This document shows positions 7,564-16,384 of a DNA stretch of 35,312 nt, one piece after another (the first letter of the stretch is position 1; every line of letters starts with the position of its first letter). The notes beneath the pieces were generated by a model. It made no database searches, was not told the origin of the DNA, and was given only the letters and a program-made list of their open reading frames with translations. The position numbers were made by a program, and so were the translations under genes. Source of the stretch: an uncultured beta proteobacterium (GTDB lineage: Bacteria > Pseudomonadota > Gammaproteobacteria > Burkholderiales > Burkholderiaceae_C); contig CAIRBF010000260.1 in assembly GCA_903876715.1 (NCBI GenBank), positions 1 through 35,312 of the forward strand, written 5' to 3'.

Positions 7564-10082
7564 GTGCTGCACACCATCTCGCAGATGCCTGGTTCCAGGC
7601 CCAGGGCTGGCAGCCCTTCGAATTCCAGCGCGAGGTCTGGGCGGCCATGCAAGCCGGCCACAGCGGCCTGCTGCATGCGACCACCGGTAGCGGCAAGACC
7701 TACGCGGTATGGGTCGGCGCGTTGGCTCGACGTCGCCCCGGTACAGGACTGCAGGTGCTGTGGCTGACGCCGATGCGCGCGCTCGCGGCCGACACGCAGC
7801 GCGCGCTGCAGGCGCCGCTGGCGGCCCTGGCGCCCGATTGGCAGGTCGGCCTGCGCACCGGCGACACCGGCAGCGCGGAGCGCGCGCGCCAGGACCGGCG
7901 CTTTCCCGCGGCCCTGGTGACGACGCCCGAATCCCTGAGCCTGCTGCTCACCCGCGAACAGGCGCAGGCCGAGCTCGCCGGCGTGCACACCGTCGTCGTC
8001 GACGAATGGCACGAGCTCATCGGCAGCAAACGCGGCGTGCAGGTACAACTGGCGCTGGCGCGACTGCGGCGCTGGAACCCGAATCTGGTCGTGTGGGGCT
8101 TGAGCGCGACGTTGGGCAACCTGACCGAGGCCATGGATGCCCTCGTCGGCGCGCCTGGCGGCCGGCTCGTGCAGGGCCGTATCGACAAGGCATTGCGCAT
8201 CGACACGCTGCTGCCGGCCGACCCGGGCCGCTTCAGCTGGGGCGGGCATCTGGGCGCGCAGATGCAGCAGCCGGTGGTGGGCGAGATCGACGGCGCGTCG
8301 ACGACGCTGGTCTTCACCAACGTGCGCTCGCAGGCCGAGATCTGGTACCAGCTGCTGCTGCAGCAGCGCCCCGACTGGGCCGGCCTGGTGGCGCTGCACC
8401 ATGGCTCGCTCGACGCCGCGGCGCGCGCCTGGGTCGAGGCGGGGCTGAAGGCGGGGCAGCTGAAGGCGGTGGTTGCGACCTCCTCGCTCGACCTGGGGGT
8501 GGACTTCCTGCCGGTGGAGCGGGTGCTGCAGATCGGCAGCCCCAAGGGCATTGCGCGCCTGCTGCAGCGGGCCGGCCGCAGCGGGCACGCGCCGGGCCGC
8601 CCCAGCCGGGTGACGCTGGTGCCCACGCACACGCTCGAGCTCGTCGAGGCCGCGGCGGCCCGCCGGGCCGCGCTGGCCGGCCGCGTCGAGGCGCGTGCCA
8701 GCCCCGCCAAGCCGCTGGACGTGCTGGTGCAGCATTTGGTGACCGTGGCCCTGGGCGGCGGGTTCGTGGCCGATGCCCCTGCGGGCGACGGGCAGACGGG
8801 TGATCACGGCGCGCGCGAGCTCTACCAAGAGGTCCGCAGCGCGCCCGCCTACGCCAGTCTGACCGAGGAGGAGTTCGACTGGGCGCTGCGCTTCTGCCAG
8901 CGGGGCGGTACCAGCCTCGGCGCCTACCCCGACTACCACCGCATCGCCGTCGTCGATGGCCGCTGGCGTGTGCCCGACCGTGGCATCGCGCGGCGCCACC
9001 GCATGCAGGTCGGCACCATCGTCGCCGACGCCTCGATGCAGGTGAAGTGGCTCTCCGGGGGCACGCTCGGCCATGTCGAGGAGGCCTTCATCGCGCGCCT
9101 GAAGCCGGGCGACTGCTTCATCTTTTCCGGGCGCGTGCTGGAGTACGTGCGCATGCGCGAAATGACGGCCTACGTGCGCAAGTCCACGCGCAGCCGGGGC
9201 GCGGTGCCCTACTGGGGCGGCAGCCGCATGCCCTTGTCGAGCGAGCTGGCCGATGCGGTGCAGGCGCTGCTGCACGAGGCCCGCGACGCCCTCGACGCCG
9301 CGGGGCCCGCCGGGCCGCCGCAGGGCGGCGTCTTCGACGAGCCCGAGATGCGCGCCGCGCTGCCGATGCTGCAGGCGCAGGCCCGCCTGTCGCGCCTGCC
9401 GGCCCCCGGCGTGCTGCTGGCCGAGCGGCTGCGCTCGCGCGAGGGCCACCACCTCTTCGTCTACCCCTTCGCCGGCCGCCACGTGCACCTGGGGCTGGCG
9501 CAGCTGCTGGCGTGGCGGCTGGCGCGCGGCGCGCCCAACACCTGGTCCATCAGCATCAACGACTATGGCTTCGAGCTGCTGGCCGCGCGCGCGCCCGAGC
9601 CGGCGGCCCTGGCCGGGCTCGAGGACGGCAGCGTCTTCGACTCCACGAACCTCCTGGAGGACGTGCTCGCCAGCCTCAACAGTGGCGAGCTGGCACAGCG
9701 GCGCTTCCGTGAGATCGCGCGCGTGGCCGGGCTCATCTCCCAGGGCTTTCCGGGCGCGCCGAAGAGCACGAAGCAACTGCAGGCCTCCTCGAGCCTGTTC
9801 TTCGAAGTCTTTCGCAAGTACGACCCCGGCAACCTGCTGCTGGCCCAGGCCGAGCGCGAGGTGCTGGCGCAGGAACTCGAGCTCCAGCGCCTGGCCGCGG
9901 CCCTGCGCCAGATGGCCGCGCAACGCCTGCAATGGGCCGAGCTGCGCACGCCCAGCCCCTTCGCGCTGCCGCTGATGGTGGAGCGCCTGCGCGAGCGCCT
10001 GAGCACCGAGCAGCTGAAGGACCGGCTGGACCGCATCCTGGCCGATGGTGAACGCGCCTTGGGGCCGGAGGCAGCGCGATGA
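7560..10082 (+). CDS. Lhr-type DEXH-box DNA helicase (ligase-associated DNA damage response type)
   Basis: An 840-residue superfamily 2 helicase of the Lhr-Core type. Walker A is ATTGSGKT (residues 40-47), the Walker B/DEXH box is D148-E-W-H151, followed by GLSATLGN (motif III) and, in the second RecA domain, [22 protein letters not shown] and a QRAGRSGH motif VI. The C-terminal half (about 430-840) fits the winged-helix/beta-barrel module of Lhr proteins. Family members translocate 3'-5' on single-stranded DNA and aid repair. The length matches 'ligase-associated' helicases, but here the usual ATP-dependent ligase and MBL exonuclease partners are absent; instead it overlaps by 4 nt a gene for a thermonuclease-domain protein. 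The start is a GTG with no clear ribosome site. Confidence 0.92.
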   Translation: MSAAHHLADAWFQAQGWQPFEFQREVWAAMQAGHSGLLHATTGSGKTYAVWVGALARRRPGTGLQVLWLTPMRALAADTQRALQAPLAALAPDWQVGLRTGDTGSAERARQDRRFPAALVTTPESLSLLLTREQAQAELAGVHTVVVDEWHELIGSKRGVQVQLALARLRRWNPNLVVWGLSATLGNLTEAMDALVGAPGGRLVQGRIDKALRIDTLLPADPGRFSWGGHLGAQMQQPVVGEIDGASTTLVFTNVRSQAEIWYQLLLQQRPDWAGLVALHHGSLDAAARAWVEAGLKAGQLKAVVATSSLDLGVDFLPVERVLQIGSPKGIARLLQRAGRSGHAPGRPSRVTLVPTHTLELVEAAAARRAALAGRVEARASPAKPLDVLVQHLVTVALGGGFVADAPAGDGQTGDHGARELYQEVRSAPAYASLTEEEFDWALRFCQRGGTSLGAYPDYHRIAVVDGRWRVPDRGIARRHRMQVGTIVADASMQVKWLSGGTLGHVEEAFIARLKPGDCFIFSGRVLEYVRMREMTAYVRKSTRSRGAVPYWGGSRMPLSSELADAVQALLHEARDALDAAGPAGPPQGGVFDEPEMRAALPMLQAQARLSRLPAPGVLLAERLRSREGHHLFVYPFAGRHVHLGLAQLLAWRLARGAPNTWSISINDYGFELLAARAPEPAALAGLEDGSVFDSTNLLEDVLASLNSGELAQRRFREIARVAGLISQGFPGAPKSTKQLQASSSLFFEVFRKYDPGNLLLAQAEREVLAQELELQRLAAALRQMAAQRLQWAELRTPSPFALPLMVERLRERLSTEQLKDRLDRILADGERALGPEAAR

Positions 10083-10906
10083 AGCGCCTGCGCAGGCTGT
10101 GGCGCCGCGTGGGCCCGGCCCGTCTGGGCACATTGCTGCTGGCCTTGTGGAAGCTGGTCCGGCATCCGGCCACGCCCTGGTATGCCAAGGCCGTGGCCGC
10201 CGCGGTGGTGGCCTATGCCGTGAGCCCCATCGACCTGATCCCGGACTTCATCCCGCTGCTGGGGCAGTTGGACGACCTGGTGCTGATCCCGCTCGGTCTG
10301 GCCTTGGCCGTGCGGCTCGCGCCCCCGGCCTTGTGGCAGGCCTGCCTGCGCGCGGCGCGCGAGCAGGCTGGACGTGTGCCGCGGCTGTTGTGGGGCGGGG
10401 TGGCCGTCGTCGTGCTCTGGGCCGTGCTGGTGGGCGCGCTGGTCCTGGCCCTGGCCTCGGTCGCGGCGGCGGCCCCGCGCGAGGTGGCGGGAACCGTGGC
10501 GCGTGTGGTCGACGGCGACACCCTGGTCTTCCGGCCTGCCGCCAGCGGTGAGCCCGAGATCGCGGTGCGCCTGCGCGGCATCGACGCGCCCGAGTCCTGC
10601 CAGGCCTGGGGCGTGCAGGCGCGGCAGGCGCTGCGGCATTGGGCCGAGGGCCGCGAGGCCGTGCTCCAGGTGCATGGCCAGGACGACTACCGGCGCACGC
10701 TGGCCGTGGTGCGCCTTGGTGGCGAGGACCTGAACCGCCGCCTCGTCGTCGAGGGTCACGCCTGGGCCTACCTGGACCGCGGTGGCCGCGGGATCTACAC
10801 CGAGCACGAGCAGCAGGCCCGCACCGCCCTGCGCGGCCTGCACGCGAACCCCGCGGCGCAGCCGCCGTGGGACTTCCGGCGCGAGCACGGGCGGTGCCGG
10901 CGCTGA
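10079..10906 (+). CDS. DUF1232 (YkvA-like) - transmembrane - thermonuclease (SNase) fusion protein
   Basis: A 275-residue two-domain protein. Residues about 30-80 are a DUF1232/YkvA domain ([20 protein letters not shown], then [21 protein letters not shown]), with the hallmark [11 protein letters not shown]. Residues about 103-128 form a hydrophobic membrane segment. Residues about 135-268 are a staphylococcal-nuclease-like domain: [22 protein letters not shown] (R164, D169 and E172 match Arg35, Asp40 and Glu43 of S. aureus nuclease), [10 protein letters not shown] (R205 or R206 matches Arg87) and the [14 protein letters not shown] helix. All catalytic residues seem present, so nuclease activity is expected; the membrane segment would put it in the periplasm if the DUF1232 side is cytoplasmic or membrane-embedded. 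The start overlaps the helicase stop as ATGA, indicating coupled translation. Confidence 0.88.
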   Translation: MKRLRRLWRRVGPARLGTLLLALWKLVRHPATPWYAKAVAAAVVAYAVSPIDLIPDFIPLLGQLDDLVLIPLGLALAVRLAPPALWQACLRAAREQAGRVPRLLWGGVAVVVLWAVLVGALVLALASVAAAAPREVAGTVARVVDGDTLVFRPAASGEPEIAVRLRGIDAPESCQAWGVQARQALRHWAEGREAVLQVHGQDDYRRTLAVVRLGGEDLNRRLVVEGHAWAYLDRGGRGIYTEHEQQARTALRGLHANPAAQPPWDFRREHGRCRR

Positions 10907-11130
10907 CGCTGCGACGGCTCCAGGCCGAGGCCGCGCGGCGGAGTCTGGCGGGCCGGGCGCATGCCTTGCCCGAAGCGTCCGGTCCACGGACGGCGCCACG
11001 CAACGGGACTTTGGCATCATCGGCGGGTTTGCGCTGACGGCGCCACGCCCTGGGCGTTGGCGGCCCCAGCGCTCGACATCGGATTCGGGATCACGGTTTG
11101 CGCACAGGCTGCGCGAGGAGCAATGCGGAC
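10907..11130. other. Intergenic gap with one weak hairpin
   Basis: These 224 bases hold no gene that I can support. A hairpin with CGCCACGCCC (11041-11050) against GGGCGTTGGCG (11052-11062), with one bulged base and a very tight loop, may help end the helicase-nuclease transcript. I see no convincing promoter for the SDR that follows, though a GAGGAG ribosome site lies at 11115-11120. Confidence 0.3.
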
Positions 11131-11925
11131 ATGAACTATGGAATCGCCGGGAAGTGGGCCCTGGTGTGCGGCGCGAGCAAGGGCCTGGGCCTCGAGTGCG
11201 CCCGCGCCTTGGCCGAGGAGGGGGTGAACCTCGTGATCGTGGCCCGGGGAGCTGAGGTCTTGACGAAGGCGGCCGAGGGCTTGCGAACGGCCGGACCGGG
11301 CCAGGTGATCGCGGTGCCGGCTGACATCACCACCGAAGCGGGCCGCGCGAGCGCGTTCGCGGCTCCGGGCGGCCCCGGCACGGACTTCGACATCGTGGTC
11401 ACGAACGCCGGCGGGCCGCCACCCGGGGACTTCCGGGACTGGACACGGGACGACTGGATCCGCGCCCTCGACGCGAACATGCTGACGCCGATCGAGCTGA
11501 TCAAGGCCACCGTCGATGGCATGGCCGAGCGCGGGTTCGGCCGCATCGTCAACATCACGTCGGGCGCGGTCAAGGCGCCCATTCCCGTGCTCGGCCTGAG
11601 CAATGGGGCGCGCAGTGGCCTGACCGGCTTCGTGGCAGGCCTCGCGCGCAGCCCGATCGCGGCGCGTAACGTCACCATCAACAACCTGCTGCCCGGGGCT
11701 TTCGAGACCGAGCGGCTGCGCAACACGCTGGCGCGCACGCCCCACCGAGGCGAGCCCGGCCCCGACGGACGGGTGCTGGACGCCCGCGGCGAGCCCATTC
11801 CCGCCAAGCGTTACGGTCGGCCACAGGAATTCGGCGCCATCTGCGCCTTCCTGTGCAGTCATCATGCCGGGTATATCGTCGGCCAGAACATCCTGGCGGA
11901 CGGCGGGACCTTCCCGAACTGGTGA
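11131..11925 (+). CDS. Atypical SDR-family oxidoreductase (FabG-like, canonical Tyr/Lys absent)
   Basis: A 264-residue Rossmann-fold short-chain dehydrogenase relative. It has CGASKGLG near the N-terminus as cofactor motif, TNAGGPPPG in place of NNAG, NITSGAV with the serine, and a C-terminal GQNILADGGTFPNW typical of FabG-like proteins. Where classical SDRs have Y-x-x-x-K it has S-N-G-A-R in VLGLSNGARSGL. This replacement is a known trait of a subgroup of 'beta-ketoacyl-ACP reductase-like' SDRs, so it is probably not a decayed gene, but the chemistry is unclear. The start at 11131 has GAGGAG ten bases upstream; a nearer ATG at 11123 is out of frame and stops at once. It stands alone and converges with the HAD gene. 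Confidence 0.88.
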   Translation: MNYGIAGKWALVCGASKGLGLECARALAEEGVNLVIVARGAEVLTKAAEGLRTAGPGQVIAVPADITTEAGRASAFAAPGGPGTDFDIVVTNAGGPPPGDFRDWTRDDWIRALDANMLTPIELIKATVDGMAERGFGRIVNITSGAVKAPIPVLGLSNGARSGLTGFVAGLARSPIAARNVTINNLLPGAFETERLRNTLARTPHRGEPGPDGRVLDARGEPIPAKRYGRPQEFGAICAFLCSHHAGYIVGQNILADGGTFPNW

Positions 11926-11941
11926 GGGCTGCCTGTGCGGC

Positions 11942-11965
11942 GCGTCGGCCGGTGCCGGCTGACGC
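11942..11965. terminator. Bidirectional hairpin between convergent SDR and HAD genes
   Basis: GCGTCGGCCG (11942-11951) pairs with CGGCTGACGC (11956-11965), a 10-bp stem with one G-U pair and a 4-nt loop, lying between the stop at 11925 and the stop at 11978 of the convergent gene. There is no T tract, as usual in such GC-rich genomes. It probably ends transcripts from both sides. Confidence 0.55.
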
Positions 11966-11977
11966 CCTCGGGCTCGC

Positions 11978-12640
11978 TCAGCGCCAGCGCAGCACTTCCC
12001 AACCCCGCTCGGCCGCGAGCGCGGCCAGGCGAGCATCGGGGTCGACAGCCACGGCGCGGCTGGCCGCCGCGAGCAGCGGCACGTCGTTCATCGAGTCGCT
12101 GTAAGCGACGCTGTCAAGGCCGGCGAGTTGCAGCCCGCGTGCCGCGAGCCAGGCCTGCAGATGCACGACCTTGCCCTCGCGCATGTTGGGTTCGCCCTGG
12201 ACGCGCCCGGTGTAGCAGCCGTCGACGCCCAGCTCGCACTCCGTGGCGATGAGATGCTCGATGCCCAAGTGCCGCGCCGTCAGCTCGGTGATGACACGGT
12301 TCGTGGCCGTGGTCAGCACCACGGCGTGGCCGGCCTGCTGGTGCCACCTTACCTGCGCGTGTGCGGCCTCGGGGATGCGTGGCGCGATCTCCTCGGCCAG
12401 GAAGCGCTGCCGCAGCGGCGCCCACTGCGCCGGGCTGCGGCCGGCCAGCGTGCCGACGTAGAAGCCGCTGAACTCATGCACGCTCACCGTGCCGGCTTGG
12501 TAGGCCGCTTCCATCGCCGCGTTGCGCGGCGCGAAGGTCTCGCGGTCGAGCAGACCCTCGCGCATCAGCCACTCGCACCACAGCACGTCGCTGTCACCGC
12601 TGAGCAGCGTGTGGTCGAGGTCGAAGAAGGCGTGGGTCAT
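11978..12640 (-). CDS. HAD-superfamily phosphatase (subfamily IB, SerB-like)
   Basis: A 220-residue haloacid-dehalogenase-type phosphatase. Motif I is FFDLDHTLL (the usual FDxDxT) at the N-terminus, motif II is VVLTTATNR, a lysine for motif III is in MREGKVVHL, and motif IV is YSDSMNDVPLL. The helical cap between motifs I and II (YQAGTVSVHEF, then SGFYVGTLAGRSP) is typical of the HAD-IB/phosphoserine phosphatase-like group. It should hydrolyse a small phosphorylated metabolite in the cytoplasm. A GGGAG ribosome site precedes the ATG. It is the last gene of the leftward operon, 29 bp after the aldehyde dehydrogenase, so it may remove phosphate from a product of the sugar kinase route. The target is unknown. 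It lacks features of phosphonoacetaldehyde hydrolase. Confidence 0.88.
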   Translation of the reverse strand: MTHAFFDLDHTLLSGDSDVLWCEWLMREGLLDRETFAPRNAAMEAAYQAGTVSVHEFSGFYVGTLAGRSPAQWAPLRQRFLAEEIAPRIPEAAHAQVRWHQQAGHAVVLTTATNRVITELTARHLGIEHLIATECELGVDGCYTGRVQGEPNMREGKVVHLQAWLAARGLQLAGLDSVAYSDSMNDVPLLAAASRAVAVDPDARLAALAAERGWEVLRWR

Positions 12641-12669
12641 GGACGCTCCCGCGGTGCGCGTACCCGTGC

Positions 12670-14046
12670 TCAAGCCTGCCGCAGGTGCCAGGCCTTGGGC
12701 CGCGTGAAGGTCTGGATGCCGTGCGTGGACAGCGTCAGGCCGATGCCGGAGTCGCCTACGCCCGACCAGGGCAGGCGCGGGCTGACGCGGTCGCAGCAGT
12801 TCCAGTAGACCGTGCCGGCGTTCACGCGCGCCAGCAGCGCGCGCGCGGCGGCCTCGTCCTTGGTGTAGACGCCGGCGGTCAGGCCGTAGCGTGTGTCGTT
12901 CATGCGCTCCACGGCCTCGTCGTCCGAGGCCACCTTCTGGATGCCGACGATAGGCCCGAAGCTCTCCTCGCGCATCACCTCCATCGAGTGGTCGCAACCG
13001 CTCAGCACCGTGGGCTCGAAGCCCCAGCCGGGCCCGGCGGTGCGGTGGCCGCCGCAGGCCAGCGTGGCGCCCTTGGCCACGGCGTCGGCCACCTGGGCCT
13101 CCAGCACCCGCAGCTGAGGCTCGCGCGTGACCGCGCCCAGGTAGGTCGACGCGTCCATCGGGTCGCCGGCCTTCATCGCGCGCACGGTGGCGACGAAGTG
13201 GGCGACGAAGGCGTCGTGCACGGCCTCGTGCACGTAGATGCGCTCCACCGAGCAGCAGCCCTGGCCGGTGTTGTACATGGCGCCGTCGGCCAGGCTCTCG
13301 GCCGCGGCCTTCACGTCCACGTCGGCGCGCACGTACATCGGGTCCTTGCCGCCGAGCTCGAGCTGCACCTTCACCAGGCGCGGCGCCAGCGCCATGGCGA
13401 TGCGCTGGCCGGTGGCGTGGCTGCCGGTGAAGAACAGGCCGTCGATGCGCTGCGCCACCAGCGCCGCGCCGACCTCGCCCCCGCCCACCAGGCACTGCAT
13501 CACGCCGGCGGGCACGCCGGCCTCGTGCAGCAGGCGGGTGATGGCCCCGCCCGTGAGCGCGGCGTGCTCGCTGGGCTTGTACAGCACCGCGTTGCCCGTC
13601 AGCAGCGCCGGCACGATGACGTTGCAGCCGACGAACCAGGGGTAGTTCCAGGCCGAGATGTTGGCCACCACGCCCAGCGGCACGTGGCCGATCTGCTCGT
13701 GCATGCCGCCGCCGTCGAAGACGTGCTCGTCGCGCACCGCGCCCTCGGCCTGCTCGAGGAAGAAGTCCAGCCGCGGCAGCAGGCCGTTCAACTCGTTGCG
13801 CGACAGCGTGATGGGCTTGCCGGTCTCGCGCGTCATCGTCGTGGCCAGGTCCTCGAGCTGGGCCACCACCGCGGCGCGAAAGCGCGTGATGCAGGCCAGG
13901 CGCTCGGCCATCGGCAGCGCGGCCCAGGCCGGCTGGGCCGCGCGCGCGGCCGCGGCCTTGGCCGCCACCGAGGCGGCGTCGTCGGCCGGGATCGTGGTCA
14001 GGGCCTGACCGGTCCAGGGGTTGTGGATCTGCAGCGTGGCGTTCAT
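12670..14046 (-). CDS. Aldehyde dehydrogenase family protein
   Basis: A 458-residue NAD(P)-dependent aldehyde dehydrogenase. Visible landmarks are the SAWNYPW asparagine, the KPSEHA lysine, FFTGSHATGQ for cofactor binding, the catalytic glutamate in LELGGKDP and the catalytic C264 in NTGQGCCSVERIYV, which here is a Cys-Cys pair. The late motif REESFGPIVGI is also present. It oxidises an aldehyde to the acid. The start overlaps the stop of the upstream gamma-glutamyl hydrolase-like gene as ATGA, so the two act together; this pairing resembles PuuC-PuuD of putrescine use, where gamma-glutamyl-aminobutyraldehyde is oxidised and then deglutamylated. A lactaldehyde or succinate-semialdehyde type substrate is also possible given the sugar genes in the same operon. 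Confidence 0.92.
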   Translation of the reverse strand: MNATLQIHNPWTGQALTTIPADDAASVAAKAAAARAAQPAWAALPMAERLACITRFRAAVVAQLEDLATTMTRETGKPITLSRNELNGLLPRLDFFLEQAEGAVRDEHVFDGGGMHEQIGHVPLGVVANISAWNYPWFVGCNVIVPALLTGNAVLYKPSEHAALTGGAITRLLHEAGVPAGVMQCLVGGGEVGAALVAQRIDGLFFTGSHATGQRIAMALAPRLVKVQLELGGKDPMYVRADVDVKAAAESLADGAMYNTGQGCCSVERIYVHEAVHDAFVAHFVATVRAMKAGDPMDASTYLGAVTREPQLRVLEAQVADAVAKGATLACGGHRTAGPGWGFEPTVLSGCDHSMEVMREESFGPIVGIQKVASDDEAVERMNDTRYGLTAGVYTKDEAAARALLARVNAGTVYWNCCDRVSPRLPWSGVGDSGIGLTLSTHGIQTFTRPKAWHLRQA

Positions 14047-14954
14047 CGCGGGCTCTGGGCAGTTGAGGGGGTCGCGTTCGCGGCGCGCGCGGCGCGGCAC
14101 GCGTCGAGGAAGTCGCGCAGCATGGCCGAGTCGTCGAATTGGCCGGGCTGCAGCGGGTGGTGGAACTCGGGATGCCACTGCACCGCGGCCACGTAGCTGC
14201 CGCTGCCGGTGCGCCGGATGGCCTCGATCATGCCGTCGTCGGGGCAGCGCGCCTCGACCTCGAAGCCGGGCGCGAGCTGCTTGATGCCCTGGTGGTGGAT
14301 GCTGTTGGCGCGCGCGCGGCTGACGCCAGGGTAGAGCTGCGCCAGGCGGGTGCCGGGCACGACCTCCACCTCGTGGAAGTGCTTCTCGTAGCGTTCGAGC
14401 GCGCGGTGGTCGAGCGAGCCGGGGCGCTGGCTCGTGATGTCCTGCCACAGGCTGCCGCCGTGCATCACGTTGATGAGCTGGAAGCCGCGGCAGATGCCGA
14501 AGACCGGCTTGCCGGCGCGGATGAAGGCCTGCACGAGCTCGATCTCGTAGCGGTCGCGCACCGCATCGCCGGCCCAGGCCGCGTCCAGCGGCTGCTCGCC
14601 GTAGGCCTGCGGCGCGATGTCGTTGCCGCCCTGCAGCACCAGGCCGTCGAGCGCGCGCGCGTAATCGTCGAGGTCGAGGTCGCTGCGCTCGACGATGCTG
14701 TCGGCCGTGACGGCCGGCACCATCACCGCCATCGCGTGCCCGGACAGCACCCAGTGCGCGACCGACTGCTCCAGGAAGTGCAGCGTCTTCGTGAACACGC
14801 GCGGCAGCGCGTCGTGGTCGGTGGGGTAGTGGATGCGGGCGGAGACGCCGATCAGCAGGGGGGGATGCTCTTCCAGCTTGTCCCTGGGGGCGGTCGTGGA
14901 GCCGGGCGGGGGCCGGCGGCGCCTGCATTCTGCCGGCAAGCGGCGCCGGCGCAT
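14043..14954 (-). CDS. Gamma-glutamyl-gamma-aminobutyrate hydrolase-like amidotransferase (peptidase C26, PuuD-like)
   Basis: A class I glutamine-amidotransferase-fold hydrolase of 303 residues if the ATG at 14954 is used. The nucleophile is C155 in FGICRGFQLINV, with the later QWHPEFHHP histidine-glutamate pair and GGNDIAPQAYGEQP typical of the PuuD group. It hydrolyses a gamma-glutamyl amide to free glutamate and an amine or amino acid. The first 28 or so residues are Arg/Pro-rich and not family-like; the family-like part begins near LLIGVSARIHY, so the true start may be a later non-ATG codon. It lies 7 bp after the FAD oxidase gene and overlaps the aldehyde dehydrogenase gene, placing it firmly in the sugar-kinase operon. 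Confidence 0.87.
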   Translation of the reverse strand: MRRRRLPAECRRRRPPPGSTTAPRDKLEEHPPLLIGVSARIHYPTDHDALPRVFTKTLHFLEQSVAHWVLSGHAMAVMVPAVTADSIVERSDLDLDDYARALDGLVLQGGNDIAPQAYGEQPLDAAWAGDAVRDRYEIELVQAFIRAGKPVFGICRGFQLINVMHGGSLWQDITSQRPGSLDHRALERYEKHFHEVEVVPGTRLAQLYPGVSRARANSIHHQGIKQLAPGFEVEARCPDDGMIEAIRRTGSGSYVAAVQWHPEFHHPLQPGQFDDSAMLRDFLDACRAARAANATPSTAQSPR

Positions 14955-14961
14955 GCGCCTT

Positions 14962-16365
14962 TCACGTCGCCGCGGTCGTGGTCTCGAGGCCGGAGAAGAC
15001 GAAGGCCTTGCCGGCGCCGAAGTCGAAGTCGGGTCGATCCCAGGCGATCATCTTGCCTGGATTGAGCAGGCCCAGCGGGTCGGCTTCGCGCTTGAAAGCC
15101 AGCAGCAGCGGGTCCGGCCGTCGCCAGCCGCCTTCCTCCAGCGTGTAGACGTGGGGGTCGAACACCGCGCAGCCCTCCTCCTCGTGGATGCGCATGATCT
15201 CGCGCAGTCGCTCCTCGGTGCTGAAGCGCACCAGCGGCAGGCCGGCCAGCGAGGGCGCGCCAGCCGATCGGATCAGCTCGACGTGGATCGGCAGCTCGTC
15301 GCCGAGCCGCGCGTGCACGCGCTCCAGCGCCGCCAGGTCAGGATAGCGGGTCTGCAGGTAGGTGATGCTGCGGTCGGCCTGCAGCGCGCGCAGCGTCGTG
15401 TGGTTCCACCCCATCTCGGCCACGCTGGGCAGCCCGGCCCGGGCTTCGGCGCTCAGCCGGTCGCTGCGGTGGACGATCTCGCCGCGGGCGCGACGCGCGG
15501 CTGCCAGCACTCCTTCCAGGGCCGAAGGCGCGGCCATCACGATCACTGCGGACTGGTCGCGCCGCAAGGCGCTGCGCCAGGCCGGGAACACGTCGTGCGG
15601 CAGCGGGGCCACGAAGAAGGCCACCTCGTCGAGCAGCAGGCCGTCGGACTCCGCGAGCTGGCGCGCGAGCATGGCCGCGTCCTGCCAGCGATCGAGCCCG
15701 ACGATGACGTCGACCCAGTCCTCGGCCCGGGTGGTCGGCAGCTCGAGTTCGGTGACGATGCCGGTCGTCCCGTAGGCGTGGACGATCTTCAGCACGTCCT
15801 CGCCCTCGAGCTCGAGCACGCGCGGCTGCGCCTCGCAGGTGACGACGCGCGCCCTCAGCACGTTGCCCGCGGCGCGCAGTCCGCCCCAGCGCACCGAGCC
15901 CAGGCCGCCCGAGCCGCCGGCGACGAAGCCCCCGAGGGTGGCGGTGGCCGCCGTGGAGGGCACGATGCGCAGCGCCTCTGCCCGCGCCGAGCGCAACGTC
16001 GCGTTGACGGCGGCGATGTTCGCGCCCGGGCCGCAGACGACCCGGCCAGGGCGGCTGCAATCCACCTGCGCGAGGTGGTGCAGGTCCAGGACCAGCCCGC
16101 CTGAAAGGGGCATGGCCTGACCGTAGTTGCCGGTGCCGGCGCCGCGTGCGGTGACAGGCACCCGGTGCGCGTGGCAGGCCCGGAGCACGCGCACGACCTC
16201 GGCCTCGTCGCGCGGGCAGGCCACCAGGTCGGCCTGCACGCCGTCGAGCAAGCGCTTGAGCACCGGCGAGTACCAGAAGTAGTCCCGGCTCTTGCGTCGC
16301 AGCACCGAAGCCTCGGTCTCGAGGGGCACGCCCTCCAGGTCCTTCAGCAGTCCTTGGGGAATCAT
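14962..16365 (-). CDS. FAD-binding oxidase/dehydrogenase (GlcD-like, FAD-binding type 4)
   Basis: A 467-residue flavoprotein of the PCMH-type FAD-binding family. The FAD domain (about residues 40-220) shows ACPRDEAEVVRVLRACHAHR, VTARGAGTGNYGQAMPLSGG, VCGPGANIAAVNATL and STAATATLGGFVAGGSGGLG. The C-terminal part ends with DPLGLLNPGKMI, the usual end of glycolate-oxidase (GlcD)/D-lactate-dehydrogenase-type enzymes. It likely oxidises a 2-hydroxy acid or sugar-type alcohol. A GGAGG site lies seven bases before the start. Only one subunit is encoded; no GlcE/GlcF partners are near. It is 19 bp after the kinase gene, so it is part of the six-gene leftward operon and may make or use the acid handled by the enolase-superfamily dehydratase. 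Confidence 0.88.
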   Translation of the reverse strand: MIPQGLLKDLEGVPLETEASVLRRKSRDYFWYSPVLKRLLDGVQADLVACPRDEAEVVRVLRACHAHRVPVTARGAGTGNYGQAMPLSGGLVLDLHHLAQVDCSRPGRVVCGPGANIAAVNATLRSARAEALRIVPSTAATATLGGFVAGGSGGLGSVRWGGLRAAGNVLRARVVTCEAQPRVLELEGEDVLKIVHAYGTTGIVTELELPTTRAEDWVDVIVGLDRWQDAAMLARQLAESDGLLLDEVAFFVAPLPHDVFPAWRSALRRDQSAVIVMAAPSALEGVLAAARRARGEIVHRSDRLSAEARAGLPSVAEMGWNHTTLRALQADRSITYLQTRYPDLAALERVHARLGDELPIHVELIRSAGAPSLAGLPLVRFSTEERLREIMRIHEEEGCAVFDPHVYTLEEGGWRRPDPLLLAFKREADPLGLLNPGKMIAWDRPDFDFGAGKAFVFSGLETTTAAT

Positions 16366-16384
16366 CGCGGCCTCCGTGGGCGTG

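Noticed and set aside
6423..10133. A 1236-codon open frame on the minus strand opposite the Bug receptor, helicase and nuclease genes
   Set aside because: Its composition is Arg/Gly/Ala/His-rich without any domain, and the plus strand holds well-conserved genes over the same bases. Long antisense frames are expected at this GC content.
11978..12640. HAD protein as phosphonoacetaldehyde hydrolase (PhnX) for the phn genes
   Set aside because: Motif I (FFDLDHTLL) and the cap fit the HAD-IB/SerB-like group; the PhnX signature and Schiff-base lysine are not seen, and it belongs to another operon.
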